This document shows positions 5,727 through 13,325 of a stretch of 13,765 nt of DNA, one piece after another. The notes beneath the pieces are model-generated. The model saw only the letters and a program-made list of their open reading frames with translations, did not search any database and was not told the origin of the DNA. The translations under genes were made by a program, and so were the position numbers. This DNA is from Rhizobiaceae bacterium (lineage in GTDB: Bacteria > Pseudomonadota > Alphaproteobacteria > Rhizobiales > Rhizobiaceae), in NCBI GenBank assembly GCA_021648425.1, contig JAKISV010000061.1, positions 1 through 13,765 on the forward strand. Reading direction: 5' to 3'. The first letter of the stretch is position 1. Each line of letters opens with the position of its first letter.

Positions 5727-6563
5727 CTACTCCACCAGCACCGCCGAGGAAAACCAAAGCTCATCAAATATCGCCAGCGCCGTATCGTCTGGTTGGCGCT
5801 CACTTATAAAATAAGCTGATCGTACCGATTGCAGTGAACCGTTTTGCACCAGCCGTGCGCTTGTCTGTTTTTCACTTGCACCAATGCATGGTATGAACCA
5901 CACCTGCGCAAGTGCTTTGATATGAAATCCGCCAGCGGCTTTTTTCATCACAATTGTCGGCCCGCCATTTAAGCCCGGGCTCCAGGGAAAAATGATCCGG
6001 CCATGCAGGTTCAACGCCTCCAACCATTGTACTGGCAGGCTTGAAATTCCGGCATTGATATAAATAATATCGCAAGCCGGGATTTTTGATGAAACAGCAT
6101 CGGCAGCAAATACTTTTACATTTTTAAAAGGCTCAAGATTACGCTGTGCAGCGGATGCCAGAACCTCGTTGATCTCATAGGCATTTACCCGCCCACCGGG
6201 CAGCACAAGTTGGGAAAGGATGGCACTGTAATAACCGGTGCCTGCACCAATATGGGTGACTATCTCACCCTTTTGCGGCGCAACAGATGCAATCCAGGCC
6301 GCGTGTAGAAACGGTTCCCCATTGTTAATATTGGCATTTGCATCAAGCGCCACCAGAACATTTTGATAAATATGTATCGGATCATCATTGGGTGTCTCAA
6401 CATAGTGATGGCCAATCATAATTTTCCAGGGTCCCGGCCCCAAAAAATCCTCGCGCGCCACCTGTTCGAACACGCGCTCCAGCCGGGAATCATCGCTACT
6501 GGCGCATGCAGCCATTAATCTGGCATAATGGCGCCTGGCATGTTTTAAACCCGTCTCATTCAA
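5727..6563 (-). CDS. PIMT-like SAM-dependent methyltransferase
   Basis: The 278-residue protein resembles protein-L-isoaspartate O-methyltransferases. Residues 37-46 read AREDFLGPGP, like the PIMT start PRExF. SAM motif I is H-I-G-A-G-T-G-Y-Y (104-112), the acidic end of beta-2 is E130, and a DAV motif lies at 155-157. Ordinary PIMTs carry a catalytic serine in a TIS-type motif before motif I; here the matching segment reads IYQNVLVALD...INNGEPFLHA (65-88) without it, so isoaspartate repair is doubtful and the substrate is unknown. The C-terminal third (about 185-278) contains the FPW stretch and is longer than in E. coli Pcm. The start is TTG 6563, supported by GGGAG 8 bases upstream; no in-frame ATG lies between the previous stop and Met17. 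Transcribed towards the small membrane-protein genes. Confidence 0.8.
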   Translation of the reverse strand: MNETGLKHARRHYARLMAACASSDDSRLERVFEQVAREDFLGPGPWKIMIGHHYVETPNDDPIHIYQNVLVALDANANINNGEPFLHAAWIASVAPQKGEIVTHIGAGTGYYSAILSQLVLPGGRVNAYEINEVLASAAQRNLEPFKNVKVFAADAVSSKIPACDIIYINAGISSLPVQWLEALNLHGRIIFPWSPGLNGGPTIVMKKAAGGFHIKALAQVWFIPCIGASEKQTSARLVQNGSLQSVRSAYFISERQPDDTALAIFDELWFSSAVLVE

Positions 6564-6589
6564 TGGGAAGTCTCCCTTTTCGGGTAATC

Positions 6590-6604
6590 ATCTTGTTTCA
6601 AGAT
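6590..6604. promoter_or_regulatory. Perfect palindrome, candidate operator or leader hairpin for the methyltransferase gene
   Basis: ATCTTG (6590-6595), TTT, CAAGAT (6599-6604): a perfect 6-3-6 inverted repeat 26 bases upstream of the TTG start. A TTGACA-like -35 (minus strand, 6657-6662) lies further upstream but lacks a matching -10. Confidence 0.3.
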
Positions 6605-6770
6605 CAATAAACCAGCCTGTGCCAGCCTTTAAAGCGCTTCTTTTCCCGGCATCCTTTGTCAATCTACTCCTAAACGCAGATTTCTCAACAACCCAACTTA
6701 AGTCGTATAGCGCGCGCGGCGCTGTTCTATCTATATTAATAGTTCACCGGCTCGGGAGATGCCGAAAAAG

Positions 6771-6783
6771 ACAGTGACACTGT
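6771..6783. promoter_or_regulatory. Perfect 13-bp palindrome in the leader of the transporter operon
   Basis: ACAGTG-A-CACTGT is fully symmetric around position 6777. A one-base centre cannot form an RNA loop, so this is more likely a DNA operator than a hairpin. It lies 59 bases before ATG 6843 and downstream of a TATATT (6732-6737) that could be the -10. A repressor site for the transporter operon is the simplest reading. Confidence 0.4.
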
Positions 6784-6842
6784 AATGGAATACAGGACCG
6801 CCAAAACGGCTTTCCATTTAATCCATGCTAGGGAGAAACCTA

Positions 6843-8195
6843 ATGAGTTCCAAAAAATTGAATTTTAGCCGCCGACAGCTGCTTCGTACAGGCGCAGCCT
6901 CCGGCATCGTGCTGGCGACACCTACATTTTTCATCAAAGGAGCCAATGCACAGGCCGCCTATTGCAACGAGCCTTCCGGTTCAACAGTCACCCTTGGCTT
7001 TAACGTGCCACAGACCGGCGCCTATGCCGATGAGGGTGCTGACGAATTGCGCGCCTACAAATTAGCTGTCAAACACCTCAATGGTGAAGGCGATGGCGGT
7101 ATGTTGAATACCTTCAAACCTTCCGTATTGAAGGGCAATGGTATTTTGGGCAAGAAGGTTGCTTTTGTAACCGGTGATACGCAGACTAAATCCGATGCCG
7201 CACGCGCATCAGCCAAACGCATGATTGAAAAAGACAATGCCGTAATGATTACTGGTGGTTCATCCTCCGGTGTGGCTGTAGCAGTACAAGCCCTTTGTCA
7301 GGAAGCGGGCGTCATCTTTATGGCTGGCCTTACCCACTCCAATGATACCACTGGTAAAGACAAACGCGCCAATGGCTTCCGCCACTTCTTCAACACCTAT
7401 ATGTCGGGCGCTGCCCTTGGCCCGGTGCTTGAAAATGAATATGGCAAAGAACGTGTGGCTTACCACCTGACAGCTGACTATAACTGGGGTTGGTCACAAG
7501 AAAAGTCGATGAAAGACTTCACCGAGGCCATCGGCTGGAAGACACAAACAACCGTTAACACACCAGTTGGCGCAGGTGACTTCTCGCAATATATCACACC
7601 CGTTCTAAATTCCGGTGCTGATGTACTGATCCTCAACCACTACGGCAAGGACATGGTGAATTCACTCACCCAGGCCGTACAGTTTGGTCTGCGTGACAAA
7701 CAGGTAAACGGTAAAAACTTTGAAATCATTGTGCCATTATTCTCACGCCTGATGGCTCAGGGTGCCGGCGATTCGATCAAAGGTATCCTTGGTTCCACCA
7801 ACTGGAACTGGTCGCTGCAGGATGAAGGCTCACAAGCCTTCGTCAAAAGCTTTGGTGCTGAATATGGTGCACCACCTTCAATGGCCGCTCATACCTGCTA
7901 CGTGCAGGCGCTGCTTTATGCCAACGCTGCTGAAATGGCTGGCACTTTCTCACCAGAAGGTATCGTCAAATCACTGGAAGGCTTCAAGTTTGACGGCATG
8001 GGCAATGGCCCGACAGAATATCGCGCTGAAGATCACCAGTGCTTTAAAGATGTTCTGGTGGTGCGCGGCAATCAGAACCCGACCTCACAATTTGACCTGC
8101 TGGAAGTGGTGGAAGTTACCCCGCGTGCACAGGTTGAATATGATGCGGAAATCATGGGTGGCAATCTGGGCCCGGTTAACGCCAAGGCCTGCTAA
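6843..8195 (+). CDS. Substrate-binding protein of a branched-chain-amino-acid-type ABC importer, Tat-exported
   Basis: The protein has 450 residues. The N-terminus has a twin-arginine signal, S-R-R-Q-L-L (9-14), then a hydrophobic stretch (about 18-30) and likely cleavage after ANAQA (about 38). The mature part is a two-lobed periplasmic binding protein of the LivJ/LivK class (Peripla_BP_6 type), with VTLGFNVPQTGAYADEG near the first strand and ITGGSSSGVAVAVQ in the ligand region. Five cysteines, one just after the cleavage site and one as the last residue, could form disulfides. ATG 6843 is chosen over 6825 because GGGAG lies 8 bases before it. It captures the substrate for the permeases and ATPases encoded next. 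The substrate may be an amino acid or another small organic molecule; sequence alone does not tell. Confidence 0.92.
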   Translation: MSSKKLNFSRRQLLRTGAASGIVLATPTFFIKGANAQAAYCNEPSGSTVTLGFNVPQTGAYADEGADELRAYKLAVKHLNGEGDGGMLNTFKPSVLKGNGILGKKVAFVTGDTQTKSDAARASAKRMIEKDNAVMITGGSSSGVAVAVQALCQEAGVIFMAGLTHSNDTTGKDKRANGFRHFFNTYMSGAALGPVLENEYGKERVAYHLTADYNWGWSQEKSMKDFTEAIGWKTQTTVNTPVGAGDFSQYITPVLNSGADVLILNHYGKDMVNSLTQAVQFGLRDKQVNGKNFEIIVPLFSRLMAQGAGDSIKGILGSTNWNWSLQDEGSQAFVKSFGAEYGAPPSMAAHTCYVQALLYANAAEMAGTFSPEGIVKSLEGFKFDGMGNGPTEYRAEDHQCFKDVLVVRGNQNPTSQFDLLEVVEVTPRAQVEYDAEIMGGNLGPVNAKAC

Positions 8196-8215
8196 AGTTA
8201 TCACCATGTAATGAT

Positions 8216-8265
8216 CAGGCCGTTCTTGACATTTGTTCTTGGGCGGCCTGTTTTTGCAAACAGGC
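8216..8265 (+). promoter_or_regulatory. Two mutually exclusive hairpins between binding-protein and permease genes
   Basis: Hairpin 1 pairs CAGGCCG (8216-8222) with CGGCCTG (8244-8250), is followed by TTTTT and resembles an intrinsic terminator with a long loop. Hairpin 2 pairs GCCTGTTT (8246-8253) with AAACAGGC (8258-8265) around TTGC and uses the same central bases. Only one can form at a time. Such structures often lower permease expression or protect the binding-protein mRNA 3' end; real switching is inference. Confidence 0.55.
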
Positions 8266-8296
8266 AAATCAATGTTTGGCCGGGGTATACAGGGCA

Positions 8297-9322
8297 ATGG
8301 ACGCGATATTTCTGCAAATTTTAAACGGCCTGGATAAGGGCGGAGCCTATGCGCTTATAGCGCTGGGACTAACACTGGCATTTGGCACCCTTGGCGTGGT
8401 CAATTTTGCCCATGGCGCATTGTTCATGCTGGGCGCATTTGTTGCTGTGGCATTCAACAGAATTATCTCTTATCAGCAGATCGTTTTGGATCCTGTAAAC
8501 AAAACAGCCTGGGGCACACCGGTTGAGATCAGAACTTCCTATGCCGAGACTTTGTTTGGCGATTTTGGCCTGTTTTTGATAGATTATTCCGTCCCCATAT
8601 CAGTATTAATAGCAATACCCGTCATGTTACTGATCGGCATTGCCATGGAACGTGGCCTGATCCGGCATTTTTATAATCGCCCGCACGCAGACCAGATCCT
8701 GGTGACATTCGGCCTGGCAATTGTTCTGGAAGAAATTGTCAAACACTATTTTGGTGCCAACCCGATCCCCCAGTCCGCCCCGTCAATTTTCTCCGGTAGC
8801 GCCAATGTCGGCCTTTGGCTGGGTCTTGGCGAAAACGTTGTCTACCCCTGGTGGCGACTTATCTATTTTGGATTTTCAGCAATCGTCATTTTCATGGTGT
8901 TTGCCTTCCTGAAGTTTACCACCTTTGGCATGGTCGTTCGAGCGGGCATGTATGACCGCGATACGGTAGGCCTTTTGGGTATCAACATTCAAAAACGTTT
9001 CACCATTATTTTCGGGCTTGCTGCGGTGGTCGCCGGTGTGGCCGGTGCGATGTACACACCGATATTCCCGCCCGACTACAATATTGGCATGCAGTTTCTC
9101 GTGCTTTCCTTTGTGGTTGTGGTTGTTGGCGGTATGGGCTCGCTGGGAGGCGCGGTTGCGGCCGGTTTCCTGCTTGGCATATTGCAGTCATTTGCCTCAA
9201 TGAACGAGGTTAAGCAAATATTTCCCGGCATCGATCAAATCATCATATATTTGGTTGCTGTTATCATCCTGCTCACCATGCCGCGAGGTCTGTTGGGGCG
9301 CAAAGGCATGATGGAGGATTGA
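8297..9322 (+). CDS. livH: LivH-type permease of the ABC importer
   Basis: This 341-residue inner-membrane protein of the branched-chain amino acid permease family forms half of the transport channel. It opens MDAIFLQILNGLDKGGAYAL and has the family motif VNFAHGALFMLGAF (about 36-49). A polar stretch between the first helices (about 56-88, DPVNKTAWGTPVEI and after) is longer than in E. coli LivH. The C-terminal half has GMGSLGGAVAAGFLLG, the usual coupling and ending segment. ATG 8297 is chosen because family similarity begins there; the other in-frame start is TTG 8276. The ribosome site is poor (AGGG only 2 bases away, GGGG further up), in line with lower expression than the binding protein. 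Symbol given by family; true substrate unknown. Confidence 0.92.
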   Translation: MDAIFLQILNGLDKGGAYALIALGLTLAFGTLGVVNFAHGALFMLGAFVAVAFNRIISYQQIVLDPVNKTAWGTPVEIRTSYAETLFGDFGLFLIDYSVPISVLIAIPVMLLIGIAMERGLIRHFYNRPHADQILVTFGLAIVLEEIVKHYFGANPIPQSAPSIFSGSANVGLWLGLGENVVYPWWRLIYFGFSAIVIFMVFAFLKFTTFGMVVRAGMYDRDTVGLLGINIQKRFTIIFGLAAVVAGVAGAMYTPIFPPDYNIGMQFLVLSFVVVVVGGMGSLGGAVAAGFLLGILQSFASMNEVKQIFPGIDQIIIYLVAVIILLTMPRGLLGRKGMMED

Positions 9323-9326
9323 TGGT

Positions 9327-10505
9327 ATGTTAGGTAAATCTGCCCGCGCCGACTGGATCCTGCTGATCGTATTTTCTGTCCTTGTTTTGACAGCCCCTAT
9401 CACCCTTACACCAATTGGTGCCGGCTACCCGGACCTGTTGCAGAAATTCGCCATCTATGGAATTTTCGCCATCGGCTTCAATATCCTGTTTGGTCTTACC
9501 GGCTATCTGTCCTTTGGTCATGCCGCGTTTTTAGGCGTTGGTTCCTATTCAGCAGTATGGATGTTTAAACTGTTTACGATGAACGCCATACCTGCAGTGA
9601 TGTTTTCGCTGTTGATGGCAGGATTGTTTGCCCTGCTGATTGGTTATGTATCGCTTCGGCGTTCCGGCATTTATTTTTCAATCATCACGCTGGCATTTGC
9701 CCAGATGTCCTATAATCTCGCCTATTCGGTCTTAAGCCCGATCACCAATGGTGAAACAGGCCTGCAGGTACGCCAGTTGGCACCGGCTGATCGCGGCCCT
9801 GACTATGTTCTGAAACTGGTGGATGAAGATTTGCGCTGGGTCGACCAGGCCTTTGGTGTGGTTGAGGAAGGTATTCCGATTACCAATCTGTTCGGCTTGA
9901 AAATGAGCGGTTATCCCGGTTTCTATTTCTCGGCTGTTTTGTTGATCCTGGCATTTTATATCGCCATGCGTATCACCCGTTCCAATTTTGGCATGATGCT
10001 CAAAGCGATCAAGTCAAACCAGAACCGGCTGCAATATACCGGCGTCAATACCCGCCCCTACCTGCTGGCAGCTTTTGTTATTTCCGGCATGTATGCAGGT
10101 CTGGCTGGTTCATTGCTGGCTGTAACAGACCCACTGGCCGGGGCTGAACGCATGCAGTGGACCGCTTCGGGTGAAGTTGTCTTGATGACTATTTTAGGCG
10201 GTGCCGGTACACTGGTAGGCCCGGTTCTGGGCGGCATGATCATCAAGGGCCTCGGCAGCCTGTTCTCCAGCTACAATGAAAACATCCTGAACCAGTTCTT
10301 TTCCTTCCTGCCCGAACCCGTGCGCGAAGTAGCTGTAGGCATTTCCGCCCTGTTTGTTGGCGAGGGCTGGGAATTAACCCTTGGCCTGATGTTTATGATT
10401 ATCGTTATTTTTGTGCCTGGCGGCATTTTGCAGGGATTCACCAATATCATCAGGATGTTTCGTCGAAAAAAACCCAATCCGGCACCCGCCAAAAGTGAGG
10501 CATAA
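9327..10505 (+). CDS. livM: LivM-type permease of the ABC importer
   Basis: This 392-residue inner-membrane protein is the second channel subunit. It shows the family signature GLTGYLSFGHAAFLGVGSY (about 54-72), a second conserved block NFGMMLKAIKSNQNRLQYTG, and ILGGAGTLVGPVLGG before the last helices. The hydrophilic region at about 140-195 (LAPADRGPDYVLKLVDEDL) is a sizeable extra-membrane loop. The basic C-terminus (FRRKKPNPAPAKSEA) faces the cytoplasm by the positive-inside rule. Four bases separate it from the preceding stop and GGAGG precedes the ATG, so translation is probably coupled. Confidence 0.92.
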   Translation: MLGKSARADWILLIVFSVLVLTAPITLTPIGAGYPDLLQKFAIYGIFAIGFNILFGLTGYLSFGHAAFLGVGSYSAVWMFKLFTMNAIPAVMFSLLMAGLFALLIGYVSLRRSGIYFSIITLAFAQMSYNLAYSVLSPITNGETGLQVRQLAPADRGPDYVLKLVDEDLRWVDQAFGVVEEGIPITNLFGLKMSGYPGFYFSAVLLILAFYIAMRITRSNFGMMLKAIKSNQNRLQYTGVNTRPYLLAAFVISGMYAGLAGSLLAVTDPLAGAERMQWTASGEVVLMTILGGAGTLVGPVLGGMIIKGLGSLFSSYNENILNQFFSFLPEPVREVAVGISALFVGEGWELTLGLMFMIIVIFVPGGILQGFTNIIRMFRRKKPNPAPAKSEA

Positions 10506-10510
10506 GAACA

Positions 10511-11266
10511 ATGGCCATTCTGGAAGTCTCAGATATCAATAAGCGCTTTGGCGGCCTCAAAGCCCTCGACAAAGTGGAACTCAGTGTCGAGGAAGGCACA
10601 GTTCACGCCATTATCGGACCAAATGGCGCGGGAAAATCAACCCTGCTCAATTGCTTTGTCGGTCGACTGGCACCCGACAGCGGCACAGTCACCTTTAAAG
10701 GCAAGTCACTGCTCGGCCTTCAGCCCCATGAGATCAATCAGGCAGGAGTGTCACGGGTCTTTCAGACGCCAGAAATTTTCGAAGACCTGTCGGTACTCGA
10801 CAATGTAATGATCCCGGCATTTGCCAAAGCCGATGGCGCTTTCAAATTCAACGCCTGGCACAGGATTTCACGTCGCGCCGAAGTGCGTGATGAAGCTTCA
10901 GACCTGCTCGAAGAAGTCGGGCTGGCCGATCAGTCCAAAATGATCTGTTCAGCCCTGTCACGCGGCGACAAGCGCCGACTGGAACTGGCCATGTGCCTTA
11001 TTCAGCACCCAAAACTTCTGCTGCTTGACGAGCCCACCGCCGGCATGTCACGCGCTGACACCAATAACACCATCGACCTGTTGAAAAAAATCGGCGAACG
11101 CGGCATTACCAAAGTCATCATTGAACATGACATGCATGTGGTGTTCTCATTGGCAACGACAATTTCGGTTCTGGCTCAGGGCACGGTTATTGCCGAGGGC
11201 AAGCCTGAAGATATTAAAGGCGACCCGCGCGTTCAGGAAGCATATCTGGGTGGAGTACACCAATGA
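10511..11266 (+). CDS. livG: LivG-type ATPase of the ABC importer, with an unusual signature motif
   Basis: The 251-residue cytoplasmic ATP-binding subunit powers uptake. Walker A is GPNGAGKST (36-44), Q-loop Gln85, signature LSRGD (149-153), Walker B LLLLDEP (169-175) and switch His206. The normal LSGGQ (or LSYGQ in LivG) is replaced by LSRGDKRRLE; the key Ser and Gly remain, so the protein should still work, and my recollection is that this variant occurs in a subgroup of alphaproteobacterial Liv-type ATPases. It starts 5 bases after the livM stop and overlaps the next gene by 4 bases. Confidence 0.93.
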   Translation: MAILEVSDINKRFGGLKALDKVELSVEEGTVHAIIGPNGAGKSTLLNCFVGRLAPDSGTVTFKGKSLLGLQPHEINQAGVSRVFQTPEIFEDLSVLDNVMIPAFAKADGAFKFNAWHRISRRAEVRDEASDLLEEVGLADQSKMICSALSRGDKRRLELAMCLIQHPKLLLLDEPTAGMSRADTNNTIDLLKKIGERGITKVIIEHDMHVVFSLATTISVLAQGTVIAEGKPEDIKGDPRVQEAYLGGVHQ

Positions 11267-11976
11267 GCGATAAACCTTTCTTTTCAGCCCGTGATCTGCA
11301 CGCTTATTACGGCGACAGCTACATCGTCCAGGGTATCAGTTTTGATATTGCCGAGGGTGAAATTCTGGCTTTTCTCGGCCGCAATGGTGCCGGAAAAACC
11401 ACTACCCTGCGAACCATCGCACGCGCCCCGAACCCGGAGCTGCAAAAGGGCGAGATTTGGCTAAACGGCGATCCTGTCCACGAAATGAAAACCCATGAGG
11501 CAGCCCGCCACGGCATTGCACTGGTCCCTGAAGATCGCCGTATTATCGGTGGCCTGACCGTTGAGGAAAATCTCAAACTGGCCCAGATCGCTGAACCTCG
11601 CGGCTGGCCGCTGGAAAAAATCTACGAAAGTTTCCCTCGTCTGGCCGAGCGCCGCAAACAGGAAGGCACCACGCTTTCAGGCGGCGAACAACAAATGCTG
11701 GCGGTTGCCCGGGCACTGGCCCGCGACATCAAATTGCTGCTGCTTGATGAGCCCTATGAGGGTCTTGCCCCGGTCATCGTTCAGGAAGTCGAACGCATCC
11801 TGCAAAACATCAAGGCATTGGGCATCACCTCAATTCTGGTCGAACAAAACGCCGTCGCCGCCCTAAACCTGGCCGACCGCGCCATCATCCTCGACATGGG
11901 CGAAATCGCCTTTGACGGCACCGCACAAGATGTTCTCGACAACGAAGACTTGCGCAACGAATACCTGGCGCTTTAA
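11263..11976 (+). CDS. livF: LivF-type ATPase of the ABC importer
   Basis: The 237-residue second ATP-binding subunit pairs with the LivG-type protein. Walker A is GRNGAGKT (39-46), signature LSGGE (138-142), Walker B LLLLDEP (158-164), and ILVEQN (191-196) stands where LivF proteins carry EQ in place of the switch histidine. The start ATG overlaps the previous stop in ATGA, indicating coupled translation. It is the last gene of the operon, 17 bases from the convergent MFS stop; a weak 5-bp stem with a GCAA loop at 11980-11993 has no T tract. Confidence 0.93.
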   Translation: MSDKPFFSARDLHAYYGDSYIVQGISFDIAEGEILAFLGRNGAGKTTTLRTIARAPNPELQKGEIWLNGDPVHEMKTHEAARHGIALVPEDRRIIGGLTVEENLKLAQIAEPRGWPLEKIYESFPRLAERRKQEGTTLSGGEQQMLAVARALARDIKLLLLDEPYEGLAPVIVQEVERILQNIKALGITSILVEQNAVAALNLADRAIILDMGEIAFDGTAQDVLDNEDLRNEYLAL

Positions 11977-11993
11977 ACCAGCTAGCAATAGCT

Positions 11994-13220
11994 TTAGGTC
12001 ACCCGTGCTTCCCGCACTACCGCCTCTTCCCTGATCGGCCAATGCACCACGGCTGCAAATATGCCCATTGCAACGCCGAGCCACCAGACAATATCAAAAC
12101 TGCCAAGCAGGTCGTACAAATAACCACCCATCCACACACCCGCGAAAGAACCGACCTGATGGGAAAAGAACACCAGACCGCCGAGCAGGCCCATATAGCG
12201 GGTACCAAACATGACGGCGACCAAACCGTTGGTTGGAGCAACGGTTGACAGCCACAAAAGGCCCATGACAGTGGAGAAAATAATCACTGACAAGCCGGTT
12301 TGTGGCAACAGCAAAAAGGCCGTTACAGCAATTGAGCGGCCAATATAAATTAACGATAACAAATAAGGTTTGGAGTATTTCTGGCCAAGCACACCCGAGG
12401 CCAGCGAACCGATTATGTTAAAAAACCCGATCAGCGAAATCGCCACAACCGCCCATGATGCATCCAGCCCGATATCGCTGATATAGGCCGGAAAGTGGGC
12501 GGTAATAAATGCTACCTGAAACCCGCAAACCAAAAACCCGGCCATCAGTAGCAGATAACCGCGGGTACGAAACGCCTCAACAAGCGCTTCACCCATGGTT
12601 TGCTGATACTCAGTTGCCGAGATTTTTCCGCTGTCAGAATTGCCGACCAGCGGAATGGCAAGTATCGGAATGGCCAACATCAAAACCGCCAGCCAGACCA
12701 GCGCGTCGGACCAGCCATAAGCAGCAATCAATTGCTGGGTCAGCGGCGCAAACAGGAACATACCCGCAGACCCGGCAGCTGTTCCAAGGCCAAAAACAAA
12801 ACTGCGCCGTTCCGGTGCAACATTCCGGGCAAAAGCGGCCAGCACGATGCCAAAAGACCCGGCCCCGATACCGGCCCCGACCAGCACACCACCACCGATG
12901 TGCAACCACAACGGGGTCGCCGATATCGACATGATCAACAGGCCTGAGACGTAAAACACTGCACCGGCAAACATCACCCGCCAGGTACCATATTTGTCCG
13001 CAATAGCCCCAAACAACGGTTGGCTAAGGCCCCAGAACAGGTTCTGCAACGCCATCGCCAGACCAAATGTCGTTCGATCCCAGCCCTTTTCTTCCAAAAG
13101 CGGGATTTGGAAAAAACCCATGGAAGAGCGTGGTCCGAATGTCAGCATGGCAATCAGGCAACCACCAACAATAATATATGGCAAGCCGCGGTAAAACGGG
13201 CGAGTAGCGGCATCTGTCAT
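11994..13220 (-). CDS. MFS transporter, oxalate/monocarboxylate-like
   Basis: The 408-residue inner-membrane carrier has 12 predicted helices. After the short N-terminal tail come TFGPRSSMGFFQIPL, as in the oxalate:formate antiporter/monocarboxylate-type group, then MFS motif A, GAIADKYGTWR (71-81), in the loop after helix 2. The second half repeats the fold, with FFNIIGSLASGVLGQKYSK as the matching motif. It probably moves a small organic anion or related compound, but the substrate is not readable. AGGA lies about 9 bases before ATG 13220. It is convergent with the Liv operon, so it is not co-transcribed with it. Confidence 0.88.
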   Translation of the reverse strand: MTDAATRPFYRGLPYIIVGGCLIAMLTFGPRSSMGFFQIPLLEEKGWDRTTFGLAMALQNLFWGLSQPLFGAIADKYGTWRVMFAGAVFYVSGLLIMSISATPLWLHIGGGVLVGAGIGAGSFGIVLAAFARNVAPERRSFVFGLGTAAGSAGMFLFAPLTQQLIAAYGWSDALVWLAVLMLAIPILAIPLVGNSDSGKISATEYQQTMGEALVEAFRTRGYLLLMAGFLVCGFQVAFITAHFPAYISDIGLDASWAVVAISLIGFFNIIGSLASGVLGQKYSKPYLLSLIYIGRSIAVTAFLLLPQTGLSVIIFSTVMGLLWLSTVAPTNGLVAVMFGTRYMGLLGGLVFFSHQVGSFAGVWMGGYLYDLLGSFDIVWWLGVAMGIFAAVVHWPIREEAVVREARVT

Positions 13221-13229
13221 TCAGTTTTT

Positions 13230-13243
13230 CCTGCAAAAGCAGG
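13230..13243 (-). promoter_or_regulatory. Hairpin covering the ribosome site of the MFS gene
   Basis: In the minus-strand transcript CCTGC (13243-13239), TTTT and GCAGG (13234-13230) form a 5-bp stem. The right arm includes the AGG of the probable ribosome site, so the fold could lower translation of the MFS gene. The stem is short. Confidence 0.3.
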
Positions 13244-13275
13244 TAGACTACCCATGCCTATAAAACTGAACAACC

Positions 13276-13325
13276 AAAAAGATTTGATGTTCATATCAAA
13301 GGTTTGAATATCAGCGCCTCAAACC
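13276..13325 (-). terminator. Tandem hairpins after the ManC-type gene, probable terminator
   Basis: On the minus strand GGTTTGA (13325-13319, containing the stop codon) pairs with TCAAACC (13307-13301). Immediately after it TTTGAT (13300-13295) pairs with ATCAAA (13288-13283), followed by TCTTTTT (13282-13276). The second stem is AT-rich and weak, but its position and the T tract suit an intrinsic terminator; it could instead be an operator for the MFS gene. Confidence 0.4.

Noticed and set aside
5512..5757. N-terminal extension of the four-helix membrane protein (82 residues)
   Set aside because: It would run through the promoter at 5550-5578 and has no membrane or domain character, while ATG 5511 has its own ribosome site.
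7762..8211. 149-codon plus-strand frame inside the binding-protein gene
   Set aside because: It is out of frame with a clear family protein and shows low-complexity shadow composition.
11980..11993. Terminator between the convergent livF and MFS genes
   Set aside because: There is a 5-bp stem with a GCAA loop, but no T tract on either strand and the stem is weak.
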